NCBI GenBank assembly: GCA_009922295.1
Contig: RFWA01000102.1
Coordinates: 1 to 8,059 of the forward strand
Source of the DNA: Betaproteobacteria bacterium
Lineage (GTDB): Bacteria > Pseudomonadota > Gammaproteobacteria > Burkholderiales > Burkholderiaceae_C
Direction: 5' to 3'
DNA: 8,059 nucleotides
Shown: in pieces, positions 6,904 to 8,059 of the stretch
Layout: each line of letters begins with the position of its first letter
Position numbering within the stretch: position 1 is the first letter of the stretch
Translations under genes and position numbers: made by a program
Notes under the pieces: generated by a model
Database searches by the model: none
What the model was told of the DNA's origin: nothing
What the model saw: only the letters and a program-made list of their open reading frames with translations

Positions 6904-7608
6904 TTAGACCGTGCGTAAAACCATCATTTCTTTGATCTTGCCAATCGCCTTGGTGGGGTTCAGGCCCTTGGGGCAAACGTCCACGCAATTCATGATGGTA
7001 TGGCAGCGGAACAAGCGGTAGGGGTCTTCCAAGTTATCCAGTCGCTCGGCTGTGGCCTCGTCACGGCTGTCTGCAATGAAACGGTAGGCCTGCAACAGTC
7101 CGGCTGGGCCAACAAATTTGTCCGGATTCCACCAAAAACTTGGACAGCTGGTGGAGCAACTGGCACACAAGATGCATTCATACAAGCCGTTGAGCTCTTC
7201 GCGCTCCTCGGGGCTCTGCAGGCGCTCTTTTTCCGGCGGTACCGTGTCATTGATCAAGTAAGGCTTGATCGAGTTGTACTGATTGAAAAATTGCGTCATG
7301 TCGACGATCAGGTCACGGATGACCGGCAGCCCCGGTAGGGGCTTGAGCACGATGGTGCCCGACAGTGTGCGCATGTTCGTCAGACAGGCCAGACCATTCT
7401 TGCCATTGATGTTCATCGCATCTGATCCGCATACCCCTTCCCGGCAAGAGCGACGAAAAGATATGGCGGGGTCAATGGCCTTGAGCTTCATCAGTGCGTC
7501 CAGCAGCATGCGCTCACTGCCATCGAGCTCCACCTCGATGGTTTGCATGTAGGGCTTAGCGTCTTGGTCCGGGTCGTAACGGTAAATTTGGAAAGTGCGT
7601 TTGGTCAT
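6904..7608 (-). CDS. sdhB: Succinate dehydrogenase iron-sulphur subunit
   Basis: SdhB carries electrons from the FAD of SdhA to ubiquinone in respiratory complex II, on the cytoplasmic face of the inner membrane. The protein is 234 residues (E. coli 238). The [2Fe-2S] ligands fit C55, C60, D63 and C75 in SCREGVCGSDAMNINGKNG and LAC; the aspartate ligand is also found in E. coli. The [4Fe-4S] ligands fit C145, C148, C151 and C212, and the [3Fe-4S] ligands C155, C202 and C208, in CILCASCSTSCPSFWW (145-160) and CHTIMNCVDVCPKG (202-215). The SFWWN tryptophans lie near the quinone site. The ATG at 7608 has GGAG seven bases upstream. It follows sdhA by 58 bp and precedes sdhE by 11 nt. All cluster ligands are intact. 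Confidence 0.98.
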   Translation of the reverse strand: MTKRTFQIYRYDPDQDAKPYMQTIEVELDGSERMLLDALMKLKAIDPAISFRRSCREGVCGSDAMNINGKNGLACLTNMRTLSGTIVLKPLPGLPVIRDLIVDMTQFFNQYNSIKPYLINDTVPPEKERLQSPEEREELNGLYECILCASCSTSCPSFWWNPDKFVGPAGLLQAYRFIADSRDEATAERLDNLEDPYRLFRCHTIMNCVDVCPKGLNPTKAIGKIKEMMVLRTV

Positions 7609-7666
7609 GGGTAACTCCGGTTCAAATGCAGTTGGGGGCTGGTTGGCCTCTATGTCCCGGCAAGGG

Positions 7667-8059
7667 TCAGAAGGTACGGACTTTCAGTTCAACGGAATCT
7701 ACGGTTAGAGGTTTCATTTGGACCGGCTTGTAACTCAAACGATTGCCCTCGCTGTACCAGAGGGTGTGTTTGTGCCACTCAACATCGTTGCGGCCATTTG
7801 GATGCTCCGGGCTGTCGCTGTAATCGTCCACCGTATGTGCCCCCCGGCTTTCATGTCGGGCTGCAGCCGAGACTATCGTGGCCTGGGCGGCCTCGATCAG
7901 GTTTTCGACTTCAAGTGCCTCAATACGGGCTGTATTGAACACCTTGGACTTGTCTTTCAGATTGATGACATTGACGCGTTCTCTCAGGTCGGCGATCTTA
8001 CTCACCCCTTGATCCATGCTGGCCTGAGTACGGAAGACGCCTGCATGCAGCTGCATGCA
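7667..8059 (-). CDS. sdhA: Succinate dehydrogenase flavoprotein subunit, C-terminal part (cut by right edge)
   Basis: The last 130 residues of SdhA, the FAD-carrying catalytic subunit of complex II that oxidises succinate to fumarate. The frame is open at the right edge. Visible motifs are CMQLHAGVFRTQASMDQG (matching the start of the C-terminal helical domain in E. coli SdhA), a helix with ALEVENLIEAAQATI, the conserved ESRGAH followed by DDY, the WHKHTLWY segment and the family ending VELKVRTF. The active-site and FAD-binding domains lie outside the window. It is followed by sdhB after 58 bp in which no other feature was seen. The stop is TGA. Confidence 0.96.
   Translation of the reverse strand, partial: CMQLHAGVFRTQASMDQGVSKIADLRERVNVINLKDKSKVFNTARIEALEVENLIEAAQATIVSAAARHESRGAHTVDDYSDSPEHPNGRNDVEWHKHTLWYSEGNRLSYKPVQMKPLTVDSVELKVRTF

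Noticed and set aside
6893..6988. Upstream extension of sdhE to a start at 6988
   Set aside because: It would overlap sdhB by about 85 bp and adds residues without SdhE character; the ATG at 6892 gives the normal family length and start.

Overview
The window looks like chromosomal core DNA from a betaproteobacterium of the order Burkholderiales, most likely Comamonadaceae (Rhodoferax/Polaromonas-like). The evidence is gene order and protein sequence: sdhA-sdhB-sdhE-gltA, then leuC-(entericidin)-leuD-leuB-asd-fimV, all on the minus strand. The DNA is GC-rich, and no mobile element, CRISPR array, tRNA or rRNA was seen. The genus is inferred from remembered family features, not from a search.

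Read in the direction of transcription (right to left), the first block is the end of the succinate dehydrogenase operon. It holds the C-terminus of SdhA (cut by the right edge), the complete iron-sulphur subunit SdhB, the flavinylation factor SdhE and citrate synthase GltA. Gaps from sdhB onward are 10-11 nt, and a strong intrinsic terminator at 5206-5241 closes the block. These genes supply two TCA-cycle steps, with SdhE as assembly factor for SdhA.

The second block makes leucine and then aspartate-family precursors. It holds LeuC and LeuD (the two subunits of isopropylmalate isomerase), LeuB (isopropylmalate dehydrogenase) and, after a 217-bp intergenic leader, Asd (aspartate-semialdehyde dehydrogenase). 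The left edge holds the signal peptide and N-terminal domain of a FimV-like protein.

Two apparent lesions lie close together in the leu block. First, the small lipoprotein gene (entericidin family) between leuC and leuD reads in one frame over 43 codons except for an amber stop at codon 27, and its signal peptide looks degraded. Second, LeuD is 175 residues long. Its two ends match the long (about 200-217 residue) bacterial family, but about 41 residues are missing in frame at residue 105/106, including the conserved APSFADIF...NGLLP core. Either this strain's isopropylmalate isomerase is impaired or replaced, or the assembly has an error here.

The other notable region is the asd leader. It has a perfect TATAAT, a 14-bp palindrome where the -35 box would lie, and two strong hairpins that share bases and so exclude each other, just upstream of the asd ribosome binding site. 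This could be a cis-regulatory RNA, but no known riboswitch class was recognised.
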